Under the pieces are notes generated by a model. The model was not told the DNA's origin. It saw only the letters and a list, made by a program, of their open reading frames with translations, and searched no databases. A program made the translations under genes and the position numbers. A DNA stretch of 64,000 nt from Phallus indusiatus (taxonomy: Eukaryota > Basidiomycota > Agaricomycetes > Phallales > Phallaceae), in the NCBI GenBank assembly GCA_027605045.1, contig JAQFWX010000008.1, positions 310,001 through 374,000 on the forward strand, given 5' to 3'. Positions within the stretch are counted from its first letter, which is position 1. Each line of letters starts with the position of its first letter. Positions 11,201-21,283 of this stretch are shown in pieces.

Positions 11201-13383
11201 ATGTCTACAGTTACAACGAACACCAGACGATTTCTTTTATTCGCTCTACTAGCGTTGTTCCTTGTACCACGCGTCTTCGCCGACCCTCGACCTCGAGGTG
11301 GTCATGACGGCGACAATGACGGTGACGGTGGCGATAACGATAATGATGGCGACGGTGGTGACAACGATGGCGACAACGATGGTGACGGCGCGGCCGGTGG
11401 GGCAGCCAACACGCCTGTAAATGGTACCGCGCCTGCTCTTTCCGGAAATTCAAGCCTGGGTGGTTTACAAGGTGACATGCAATGTCCAGGTAGTCAGGTA
11501 TGTATTTTTTTTCGAGGCTGCCAGTTATATGAGTGTAGGAGACTGAGTCATATTCAAGCTGATGTGTGTTACGGGCGTTGTTAACGGGTCTTCTATCACC
11601 TGTAAGTCACTGAAAAAATTCCCTTCACCTCACAATTTTTTTGACTGTAATTTTTTTTAGATGAGTTACAGAGCACCGGCGCTGCAAATCTTGGTTGGAT
11701 GGCAATGTGAGTGTCGTCTGAGCGTTGCGCGCGCCCCCACGAGTGGCATGTCGTGTCGTTTTCATTTTTATCTCCTTCATTGTATTCACCGTTTACTGAT
11801 GTACTGGTTTTCATCATCAAAGTGGTTTCGGAACTCAAATGCCGAGTGAGTGCCGTTTTCCGAGTCTGACAAGACTTGACTTTGATAGATGATCTGATCG
11901 TTTTTTCTTTTTTTCCGTGTTGTCAGATACGCCCATGGTAATTATGTGGGCCAATGCTGATGGTACCATTACTTTGTCCCAACGTCAGGCACCTGCCACG
12001 GTAATGCCTACACCGGTGGCGAACCCTCCTCATGTAGCAACTCCCGCTCCGCAACTATCTTCTGTGAGTCGAAGAAATAATCATCATTTACGAACACAAA
12101 CCCTTACTTTGCCATCTATCAAGCTTACCGGATCACAACCAAAATTGGTGTTCACAATTCCTGTATGTTGACACGTTCTCCATAAACTTCGTTCATGATT
12201 GTTGATCTGGTTTTTTTTCGATTCCTCCATCAAGGGAGCTGCGGCCGTAACAAACCTGATTTGGGCATTCGGTACAACGAAGCCCGCCGAACCAGCTGAT
12301 TCAACGCTCCTGCAACACATACAGTCCGGCACATTCACTCTTGATCTTACCAAAACTCTTCCTGGCGGTGGTGCTGCGGGCGGAATAGGTGGCATAAATG
12401 GAACAAGCGCCATACCTCTTCCAAGAGGCTCACTAAACATTCCATTTTTACCTTATCAGAAGCTGATCATCGCTCATGCTGCGATTGTATCACTTGGATT
12501 TTTAATTTTACTCCCCAGTGGAGTGCTTTTGGCACGGCTCACCAGGACGTATAATAATAAATGGTTTAAAGGACACTGGATTCTTCAGTTTGGACTTGGT
12601 AAATATTAATTGCACTCATTCGAAAATTTTTGTAACTTGTTTTTTTTTTCAAATAGCTGGTCCCGCTATTATTATTGGTTGTGTTCTTGGGTTTTTGGCT
12701 GTTCATGAACAAGGGGGAGGTGAAACTCACACACCGCACAAGGTAAGCCGACGGAGATCTATCGACTTTCTACGGTCGTGCCTTATCAGCTCCATTTCTA
12801 CAGAAAATCGGACAAATTCTTCTCGCATTATACCTCGTACAATGTGCCTTGGGAGCGTTTATTCATTTCGTCAAAATCAAGGTTCTGTTTAATCGACCTC
12901 CGCAAAACTACATCCACGCCCTTCTCGGATTGACAATACTTGGTTTGGCGTTTTATCAAGCCCGTCTCGGATTCACACAGGAATGGCCGAACGCAACGGG
13001 TCGCCCGCCTGTGGTATGTATAGTAATAATACATTTTTCTCTAGCGAACTGCCAACACGATCCTTTTTTAGTCCAACGCGGTCAGTATTGCATGGATAGT
13101 TTTACTCGCCGTGAGTGCTCGCCCTTTCCTTTTAAAGTCCATTTTTCCTCACTCTTATCTTTTTTTCATATTTTAGATGGTCGCAGTAGCATACATCGGA
13201 GGATTAGCTTACCTCCCACGACAATATCGCCAAGAAAAACAATCACGAAGACACTCTGGGTCGAGCACTACATCTAATGCTCCCTTTTCTATTCGACTCA
13301 AGCGCAATCATGACACAGAAGCTTATCAAGAAATTCACGAACTTAATCCTAATGAGGGGGTCACGATGGTGTCGTCGCGATGA
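11201..13383 (+). CDS. DOMON domain-cytochrome b561 membrane protein
   Basis: About 496 aa from eleven exons (11201-11497, 11559-11601, 11661-11706, 11823-11845, 11927-12063, 12124-12162, 12235-12598, 12657-12742, 12804-13013, 13072-13110, 13177-13383). A signal peptide (LLFALLALFLVPRVFA) is followed by an Asp/Gly/Asn repeat region (residues ~32-62), then a DOMON domain (MCVTGVVNGSSITYELQSTG, GWMAIGFGTQMPNTPMVIMW), a Gly/Pro linker, and five or six transmembrane helices of the b561 type. Candidate haem-ligand histidines lie in IIAHAAIVSLG, FKGHWILQ, GAFIHFVKIK and NYIHALLGL. The cytosolic tail is basic then acidic. The DOMON part resembles the cytochrome domain of cellobiose dehydrogenase; the family moves electrons across the plasma membrane. 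The intron 12064-12123 is 60 nt and in frame, so a read-through form of 516 aa is possible. Confidence 0.88.
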
Positions 13384-14480
13384 TAAAGTAATATGATTTA
13401 TAGCGTTCCTTTCTTTCTTGTATATAAATGGGATGGAGGTTCTCACCAGCTCTCACTTGCATACGCGCCCGCGCGCGTGCACTCTATTACTCATGTTGCA
13501 TAGCATGACTAGAGAACGGACAGACTCACTCCAAGGATTCCCTTCACTTATATTAGCAATAATCATACAATGGACTATTGAAATTAGAAAACATACAGTG
13601 TTCTATTTATTTTATTTTGTGCTCTATATTGTTGTACTACGACTGCGCTATTAGTCCCAGATGGTAGTGTGTCATACAAACATACATTTTGGGAAACATT
13701 GCATTCATTATACGGCGTAGATAAGTACTGTAGCGACCATCATTCCTATAATAGTAACTGAGAGATGCAATTGTGATCTTGAGATTGATCGACATGTATG
13801 CGCTCTCAAGCTTGTCATAGTACGGCTTCTTGGTATGTATTTATAATGATGCATACGACTACAAACGGCGCTTGAAGCCTTAAATAAACAATCACGTTTG
13901 AGTTATTTAACCTTCGGAACAAGAACAGGTTGTGAGTGAACGTAGAGACGATTAAATGCGACAGTCGACAGTTAGGTTAGGCGGACAGCTTTATTCCTTC
14001 AATTAAAGGAAGGAAACTATCAAGAAATTACTGCCAGTGAGGGCTGAACTTCCTCAGCAACAAAAAACAAATATACAAAAGTAGTAGAAGTTGTGAGAAA
14101 AATCTATGATGGTTTATAAATGAATCAAACAATTCAAAACAATAATCCAAAAACTGCAAAGTAATCGCTTATAAACCATTACAGATTTCTCCGAAAAGAG
14201 GAGTAATCGAAGACCGCGAATATTCAAACAGAGAGCGATCAAGACTGATAGTGCCAAAAAAAAAGAAAACCTTGACGACGGGGTTTTGAAGCTTATAAAA
14301 TCGGAGTAGTGATGGGTCTTCGAAATTAAAAAGCTGCATCTCTTCTGAGGTTAAGTGATTTTTCCAAGCGGCAGGCATCGGGGTGCTGTAAGCGGTCAAG
14401 GGAACTAAATCTTTCTAGAGTTTCAGGTTTCTAGCAACTACGACTCCATTTTCACGATGCCGCAGTGCGAAAGGCTCCAT
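13384..14480. other. Intergenic region, no gene recognised
   Basis: AT-rich. Short frames only, including 14169-14399 (-), which reads through a poly-A/T run and shows no similarity I can see to the repeated family that begins at 14481. A GC alternation (cgcgcccgcgcgcgtgc) occurs near 13466. Confidence 0.5.
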
Positions 14481-15087
14481 TTATGATGATAGTGGAAAGT
14501 ACTCGAATATCTCGGTCTCATGTTCCGGAACTCTGCCTTCAGCGCAGGCGTTGTTGAACTGGAACACACGGATAGATATGGCAACTAAGCGGGCAAATGG
14601 ATCAGGTTTGTCCTGCCCTCCGACGATGCCTATAGCCAAGTATGACGAAGATTGGGCATCCAAGATATGAAAGTCCATATGACCTGTCCTTGTTATTCCG
14701 TTGATGGTCAATGGCACCATCTGATGCATCGTTACTTCTCTTTTTTTCTAATTCCAAACCACAACGCGGTTAAAGTGAGATATGCAAGAAGATTAGACAT
14801 TGGTTCTGTTGTCATATTTTTTTATGGGGGGTACAGCCATATAATAAATTCCATCCTTGAGATCACGTCGATCTTTATCGACTTTGTCCATGCTGAGTCC
14901 ATTGATGAAATTTTGTGCCTCCCTCGATTGGAATTCCCAGGTAGAAGGAGAAAGCGGGTGGAACTTTAAAGAAATGGCTTAGGTTTTCGGTTGGCGTGCA
15001 GATGATGCGCAAGCGCTGCAGTTCGCTATCGCTCCATTCATCGGGAGGTTTGCTGATAACATAGGTTTTTCGTTTCTTTGGAGCCAT
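14481..15087 (-). pseudogene. Copy 1 of an uncharacterised basidiomycete family (internally deleted)
   Basis: An N-terminal exon starts at 15087 (MAPKKRKTYVISKPPDEWSD). A later open segment (14729-14481) contains DFHILDAQSSSYLAIGIVGG, then QDKPDPFARLVAISIRVFQ, directly joined to NNACAEGRVPEHETEIFEYF. Aligned by eye with copy 2 (15329-16138), the piece between the FQxNN motif and the NACAxGRVP motif (about 40 aa plus an intron) is missing, and the reading frame ends early at the position of copy 2's SPLDG. In between, the frame is interrupted near 14780. The D-x(n)-(E/Q)DK arrangement is like a PD-(D/E)XK nuclease core, with Gln replacing Glu here. Function unknown. Confidence 0.55.
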
Positions 15088-15328
15088 ATAGATGGGCCCT
15101 TTAAGTAAGCTGGTGAAAACGAGGATAAAACAGGGGGATATGTGTAAAGGGAAAATACGGGGAATACAACTACGAACTTGTGGGAAAAGGCGTAAGTTAT
15201 TACAATTATATAAATTATAAACAGAAGAAGAATCTTCCCAAGAAAGAAAAAGAATAGGTCAAGGACTGAAACACCGCTAGTGACAGAGGCCTTCTCTTCA
15301 AAGTCAAGACCTTCTATTTCCTGCGCGG

Positions 15329-16138
15329 TCAGGATGACACGGGCGCTTGGAAATCACCCGAAGGGATGAGGTCTTTGAGGTTCTCCAATGCGCTGAAGAC
15401 CAGCATCTGGTTGTTCCGGTCTAGCATCCCCTCAAAGCCTCTGTCGCCAATGCCATCTAACGGGGAGTACTCCAAGACCTCGGTTACATGCCCAGGGACC
15501 CTACCTTTGGCACAGGCATTGGAAAGTTCCCGCGTGATCTTGATAATATAAAAGATTGGCGTGGCGCCTTTCTGTACGATCCCCGGCAACACCTGCTTTC
15601 TCATATTATCACAATACCATTTATGCAGAATGAAGACTTACCATGACATCGACAGTCGGGATATCCTTACTAAATCGAACGGCGTTGTTTGTCTGGAAGA
15701 CTCCAATCGCTACCGCCATCAGTTGCGCGAATGGATTTGGCTCAAAGACTTGCTTGTCTTCCATGCCGACTGTCGTGTACAGTGCGTATTTTGAACTGAC
15801 AACAGAAATATCGATTTCAATCGATGTCTTCGAGCCGTTCATCGTGAAATGAGCGCGTTGCCTCATCATTCCGTCCCGTTCTCGTTCGTGGTGACCAGCG
15901 AAATCCCAAGACTCACAGAACCAAGTAAATGAGCATGTCCGCTTTGCTTCTAAGGGTATTTTCATTCTTGTTCACCGGGTCTATGACTGAGATGCGTTTG
16001 ACGAGGGACGCTATCCTCGAAATCGCCTGGCCTTCGGGCTGCCTGACGTCTATTTCATCTCGCTCCACTACTTGAACTGTATCAATAATTTCTGCGCGTA
16101 TTTCGTGAAGAGCTGGGCTGAGCGTAGAATTTGGGGTG
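15329..16138 (-). CDS. Copy 2 of the same uncharacterised family; start not found
   Basis: Three exons join in frame: 15917-16138, 15642-15861 and 15329-15592. The peptide contains HEIRAEIIDTVQVVERDEID, HFTMNGSKTSIEIDISVVSS, YALYTTVGMEDKQ, PNPFAQLMAVAIGVFQTNN, VLPGIVQKGATPIFYIIKIT, and EGMLDRNNQMLVFSALENLK. From general knowledge of mushroom genomes this matches a large lineage-specific family whose hallmark is an AxxIAxFQxNN helix followed by a 'PxFYKIxVT' strand and 'EGMxxLENRRxxF'. The D...EDK pair suggests a PD-(D/E)XK nuclease-like fold (inference). The first identified exon begins after an acceptor at about 16139, so an upstream start exon is lost or unrecognised, possibly by juxtaposition with copy 3. 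Confidence 0.55.
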
Positions 16139-16199
16139 CTAAGTACTAAAGAAGGTATTAGAAATTATGGACGTACTGTAGGGACTGCGATGCGGCTGG

Positions 16200-16620
16200 G
16201 TTGTTGTCTTCAAAAAGGCGGAAATAGAGAGCGGCGCGCGCCTCAAAGTGGGGGATGGTCCCAAAATTCTTCGCTATTCGGGAACTCTGTTTCGGCGCAG
16301 GCATTGAAACCTGAACTTATTTATGTCGGAGGGTGGCTTGACTATGTGGTGTCCTTGGCAAAACCTGTATTCCTTTAAATTATCACGTATATCAATTATA
16401 CAGAATAAATACTCACGGTGAATTTACTAATACTGAGCGGAATGGATGAACTAAAAAATGATTTGGTCTTCAATGTCTACCGTCGTGTCTACATGTTCCG
16501 AGCTAACGACGACAATGCCAGATGGTGCGGTTGAATTCTTCAAAACGGAGTCTAGTGAGAAACCATCAACATAAAGTATACGAGATCCTGATCGGCATTT
16601 GGCTTACTTTGCTCCACTGG
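16200..16620 (-). pseudogene. Copy 3, degenerate remnant of the same family
   Basis: On the minus strand, bases near 16370-16260 align with the last exon of copy 2: CAGGTTTTGCCAAGG corresponds to CAGGTGTTGCCGGGG, and TTTCAATGCCTGCGCC to TTCCAATGCCTGTGCC. Stops and indels interrupt the frame. Bases near 16465-16540 align with the copy 2 segment encoding SVVSSKYALYTTVGMEDK, again out of frame. The three copies lie in the same orientation, so tandem duplication followed by decay is the simplest explanation. Confidence 0.5.
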
Positions 16621-17398
16621 TTAGGTCTATCGGTCGACCGTATCCTAGAAATAGTGTGATCTGTGTCCTACGATTGTCTCATTACTAATGACGATGCAAC
16701 ATAATGGTGGGGAAAGAGCGCACAATTCCTCTGCCATGAAGGTTTCATTACATCTTTGATTGCCTATATATTGACTGGTGTTTCAATTTGAGAGGAGTAA
16801 ATGTATTCAGAGGTATTAGTGGAAATTGTGGTCAAGGTCCAAGATGGGAGAAAGACTTGTATAGGAGACGAGAAGGAATTTATATGCGGATGCGGAAAAA
16901 GTGAGGGGCTGCTGCGAGAATCAAAGAATCGAGAAAAAGGAATCTAGTCACCTGACTTGACCCGGAGTGTTTGCGGTGTTTCCAGGGACAACGCAAATCG
17001 GTCTGTGATGCATGTAAGATAATGTGTATTATGAGACACAATGAATGCTGATGTTGAGCGTTGAGCGTTGACAAACAAATGTTGAGCCTCGTTCTGTGAC
17101 TTCTGTCCAGTGACCTCGTAGTAGGACGACGCTTGGAGGCACGTCATGCATATATGCGCATGTTATGAGCGCAATTGTTACAAAATTTGGCCGTGAGAGA
17201 TTGATTTCGTGCGTTGCGTTTGTATTTCATAAGTTTAAGACGTTGGCAGTGCATAGGAGGATGTGTTGTAGTAGTTCACCGGAATTCGGGCTATTATTGA
17301 ACTTTTTCTTGAATGAATTATCGAGTGACTAATTTACATGAGTGGAGATACTTTTGGTATAAAATAATCAGGCTGCCAGCACAATAGAAACTTCTGCT
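16621..17398. other. Intergenic region, no gene recognised
   Basis: Only overlapping short frames (16880-17147, -). A small direct repeat GTTGAGCGTTGAGCGTTGA occurs near 17053-17071. Nothing else recognisable. Confidence 0.5.
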
Positions 17399-18352
17399 TC
17401 ATGGCTTAACCGAAATACTTCTTTCGAGTGCACGCACCCACACATCGCCACTCTCGCCTCGAGCATCATCATTCCACTCCCGCAAACAGACTTTCTCTTC
17501 CAAACATAACGGAGACGTGACGACTCTCACTCTCGAATCAGTAACACCACGCATAGCCTCTCCGAACTTGGCACGGCCATCATCCCAGCAATACCACCCT
17601 AGTACAACAATGGACTGCAATGTCCGTGATCTTCTACTAAGCAGCAATTTAACGAGTGTAGCCATGTGGCTGAATTCCGAGGGTGAGCTGCGAGAGTCGA
17701 AGCTGAATGCGAGGTGGGTCATGTTGGGGAGTATAATTGTTGAATCGCATATGATGGAGGACCATGAATCGCCTACACCGCTGCTGTAAGCCGTGTCGAT
17801 CCGGAGATGTGTCAGGTTTGGATAGAGATGTGCGTGTTGGGAAAAATAGAGCCATGCATCCCATGAGGCGCAGTAAAGGTGTGTGAGACGGGATGTGTAA
17901 AGGGTGTGATACTGTTCTTCCAGAGTTGCCTCGCGAAAAAGACGGTCCAGGGAGAGTGTGAGACTGAGATTCGAGACGTTCTGACATGCTTGGAGAATTG
18001 AGGCGAGGGCGTGTTGAAATGAGTTGTGAGAAGATTGTCGATTATAGGCTACAACGGTCGTGCGATACGGATCGCAGTCTCCTTCGTACACTTGGATGCT
18101 GATGTTCTTCACGTACTGAGCCAGTGCAGGAGATGTCGATAGGGTTTGGAGCAGTGTTTGACACTGCGCTGCATTTGATATGACTAGAGTTTCGTATAGA
18201 TAGGGTAGGATCCAGTCGTGAACGGGGTGCGAGACGAGGACGAGCTGTGAAGCGCATAGGCTGTCCGCACGGCCTGCGAGCTCGAAGATGGAGCGCACTA
18301 GCTCGACTGGAAAAAAAGCAAAGGGTGATGAAGATGAATTATGTTGAGTCAT
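17399..18352 (-). CDS. F-box-like domain protein, single exon
   Basis: Intronless 317-aa frame starting at an ATG complementary to 18350-18352. The N-terminal segment FAFFPVELVRSIFELAGRAD resembles the F-box-like motif of basidiomycete proteins (P-x-E-L-x-x-x-I-F-E). It is followed by ASQLVLVSHPVHDWILPYLY, the usual second half of this motif with a conserved 'LVS..V..W..P.LY'. The remainder has leucine-rich spacing (NVSNLSLTLSLDRLF; YPNLTHLRID; LPNMTHLAFSF) consistent with degenerate LRRs. F-box proteins select substrates for SCF ubiquitin ligases; the target is unknown. Such genes are greatly expanded in mushrooms. Confidence 0.8.
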   Translation of the reverse strand: MTQHNSSSSPFAFFPVELVRSIFELAGRADSLCASQLVLVSHPVHDWILPYLYETLVISNAAQCQTLLQTLSTSPALAQYVKNISIQVYEGDCDPYRTTVVAYNRQSSHNSFQHALASILQACQNVSNLSLTLSLDRLFREATLEEQYHTLYTSRLTHLYCASWDAWLYFSQHAHLYPNLTHLRIDTAYSSGVGDSWSSIICDSTIILPNMTHLAFSFDSRSSPSEFSHMATLVKLLLSRRSRTLQSIVVLGWYCWDDGRAKFGEAMRGVTDSRVRVVTSPLCLEEKVCLREWNDDARGESGDVWVRALERSISVKP

Positions 18353-20208
18353 TGAAGTTATGGAATCGGAAAAGGGTGGATTTTTAAAGGCACAGACAGG
18401 TGGTTATATGTAGGGTAGGAGACTCATATTTAAATACAATACCGAAGAACCTAATCTTTGATGTTCTATTGATCTATCCATTTCTCGCCTCGTCCTGGGG
18501 TTCACATTTCCTTTCTTATGCTTGCCTGAAATTTGCCATGCTGTGTGGCAAGAGAAGATCCCATTCATTCAGCTGTTACATTACGCGTTACACGTTACGT
18601 GTTGCTTGTTGTCAGAAGCATGCCGAAGAATAGCCGGAGGTCCGGAGCAACACTCGCATCAACTCCGCGGCGTTACTACTAGCATCTCTTCCCTTTCAAT
18701 TTATATCTCCATGGAACATTGAATGATATGGGATGAATACCCAATTCATATGCATAGCTCAAATCAAGTACGTCAAGTTTCTATCAGTCTCTACACTCGC
18801 TCAAAGATATCTCCGATGTCACAGTCCGATTTTAGAAATAGCACAATCATCGGACTCGATCGGTGCGAGATCGTGCGATCAGATAAGAACATGTGTTGTG
18901 CATTATGAATGAGAATAGGATCCTGTTTTCAAGTGCATTCGCGGAGCATATACATTATGGCACAACAACAGCTCACATGTTTAAAACCCTAAACTCCTCG
19001 GTCTCGGACATAAACTGTGCTTCAGCATTGATCGGGCACGCAACCGCAGCGCACCGGCCGTCTACGGTCTCCAAAGGCGTTCCAATGACGATCAGTGAGC
19101 AATTTATTTCCATCCCCAATTAGTAGTACGTCATAAAAACACATCATCCTGCGAACGCCCTTAAACGCCCTGAATGTCTTTGCATATCTGCTTTCTGAAG
19201 CACCGGATGCATACAACAAGGCTGACAACAATGTCCCTCAAAACCCTTTAACCTCCCTCAATTCCCTATATTTTTCCTCGAAACTCAAAAGTATCTGATT
19301 TACATACCACCGATCATTCAGCGGCTACGTCGACGTTGATCGCTCCTATCATTCTCCCCTCTTTATGATTTATCTAGACTCACCGGCAATCCTTTTTTTT
19401 TCCGGTCTATCGCACCCCGTTTACCAGTGTGAAGCATATGTACAATTTAAAAAGACGCTATGCATAAACAGTACAACCCGAATGGTCACCCAACCGGCGA
19501 GAGCACACAAATTCAGCATCATATGCGTGTAGGTAGGACGACCCTCTCCAGACCCTCAGGCTTTAGGCCCTTCAGTTCTTTTCGGACAGATTTCTTCATG
19601 CATACATAGCCACTCCCTCAAGAATCAAGTAAATTAACAAAATTGCTCGTCGTTAATTAAATGTTTTCTTAAATCGAAGGGCAAGCCCAAAAAAAATCAC
19701 CTCAGTGCTTTGCCGAGGCTGGTCAGTGGAGGGAAAGGGTCGGATACCAAATTTGAAAAAGATTTTCCCAAACTGGCTTTGCTCCTAAATTTCCTGGCGG
19801 ACTACATACCCTCACCTTAATTTTCGATTTCATTACACACCTTAATATATTTTTATTTTTGGATGTACATTATTATCGTGCTCTTCCCTGCTCCCCTGCT
19901 CTCCCCCCATCCGAAAACACCCTGACTCGCGATTCGCGAATACGGGATGATCTCTGTTGTTCGGGTTTTTTTTTATTTTGCGATAACACAACGGAAACCA
20001 CGACCCAGGTATTTATGCCAGTGCTATTTTCTGATTGTAATTCATATCTCCATAAATACTGTCATCTTCACACTCTAATGTACTGTATGTACAAAAAAAG
20101 CGGAGCGTCTATTACTAGTACTCTCTCCGAGCTCGGAGATATTACTATATATGACATACAAGCCTCTACAACTTGAAATAATCGACAACCATGATCATCA
20201 ATATTGTG

Positions 20209-20225
20209 AGGGAGCGTAGCTCCCT
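20209..20225. repeat. Perfect inverted repeat, 7-bp arms, 3-nt loop
   Basis: AGGGAGC-GTA-GCTCCCT. A second perfect hairpin (GTCCAC-TTC-GTGGAC) lies 55 bp downstream at 20280-20294, with GCTTAGCGCTCGTCGGAGTC between them. They stand out as GC-rich islands in AT-rich surroundings. Confidence 0.8.
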
Positions 20226-20279
20226 ACGCGTGTTTGCTTAGCGCTCGTCGGAGTCTATTTTTACTCATCCTTTGTTCGC

Positions 20280-20294
20280 GTCCACTTCGTGGAC
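20280..20294. repeat. Perfect inverted repeat, 6-bp arms, 3-nt loop
   Basis: GTCCAC-TTC-GTGGAC, followed by a pyrimidine-rich tract. See the companion hairpin at 20209-20225. Confidence 0.8.
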
Positions 20295-21283
20295 ACTCCT
20301 TTCTTTCGTCATTCCTATGCTGTTCCTTTATCTTTCCTTCCTTTATTCTCATTTCTTTATTTCTTCCTTTATGTTATGCTTCGTTTATTTGACTTAGTCT
20401 ACCTGTATTTAACCCCTCCTCATTTTCATATAGATCATCGTTTTATCCTCCGGTTTTGAGGCATAGGCCTTTTCTTGAGATTTCTCGGTCACCCCTTTTG
20501 CGCGATTTTATCGATTCACTGACGTCTTTTGCTGTTAGCGCAGCACGCCGTCTTATAATATCACCACTCTCATCCTTCGCATAACAGTACAATTTCAAAT
20601 TTACGATTTCCAATACCCCTCGTATCAATTTTTTTTTTCGAAAGTCCTGTTTTCCGCTTTTCCATGACACCTTCGGATTTCCACTTTTATCCAAAAGGAG
20701 TTATGCATCTCTAATATATGCGCGCGTGATAACCGACTTGGCTTTTTTCTGCAAAGTCGCATAGTTTTGGGGTTTGATGATGGCAACAGTTAATTTCCAA
20801 TAAAAATTTTGTAGTGCGCGCATGTATGCGTATATATACTCTGCTCATCCCTTAAAGTTAGCTCAACTTTCAAACTTCCTATCTTTTCTTTTTGTGGAGC
20901 TATGATCGATAATGCATTTAGACATAGTCTATCATTTACGGACAGCTCGTACTTTTAATGGACTACTCTAAGACTAAGATGAACTAACTCATCTCTTCCC
21001 CTCTGCTCTGCTCTGCTCTCCCCACCGACGTCAATCCCATTAAACAAGGTCAATAAAGAACCCTATGCACAATCCAACGAAAAAAAAAAGAAAAAGAAAA
21101 TAAAGATCGGGAGTGAACGAGAGTTATACATACATACATACGTAGTATGATACACATATGTAATCGATCTCTTAATTATAATAGTTATTATATATCTGAG
21201 CTGAGTCTCGTCTCCACCTTTTCTTTCTCGAAAAGGAAAAAAAACCAAACCACCTCAGGTTTAAATGATAAATTAGTGTGTTT

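Larger units (their letters stand above)
18353..21283. other. Long gene-poor region with hairpins and pyrimidine tracts
   Basis: Nearly 3 kb without a recognisable gene. Contents: two perfect short inverted repeats at 20209-20225 and 20280-20294 (listed separately); a pyrimidine-rich tract at about 20295-20400; an 83-codon lysine-rich frame on the minus strand (20443-20694, MDKSGNPKVSWKSGKQDF...) with no family I know; CTCTG repeats near 21001-21017; and a CATA microsatellite near 21126-21141. The region next to 21283 is the 3' side of the GMC gene. Confidence 0.5.

Noticed and set aside
11211..11453. His/Arg-rich minus-strand frame
   Set aside because: Shadow of the GAC/GGT repeat region of the DOMON/b561 gene.
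20443..20694. 83-codon lysine-rich minus-strand frame as a gene
   Set aside because: No splice context, no homologue known to me, and low-complexity surroundings; kept only as part of the finding on this region.
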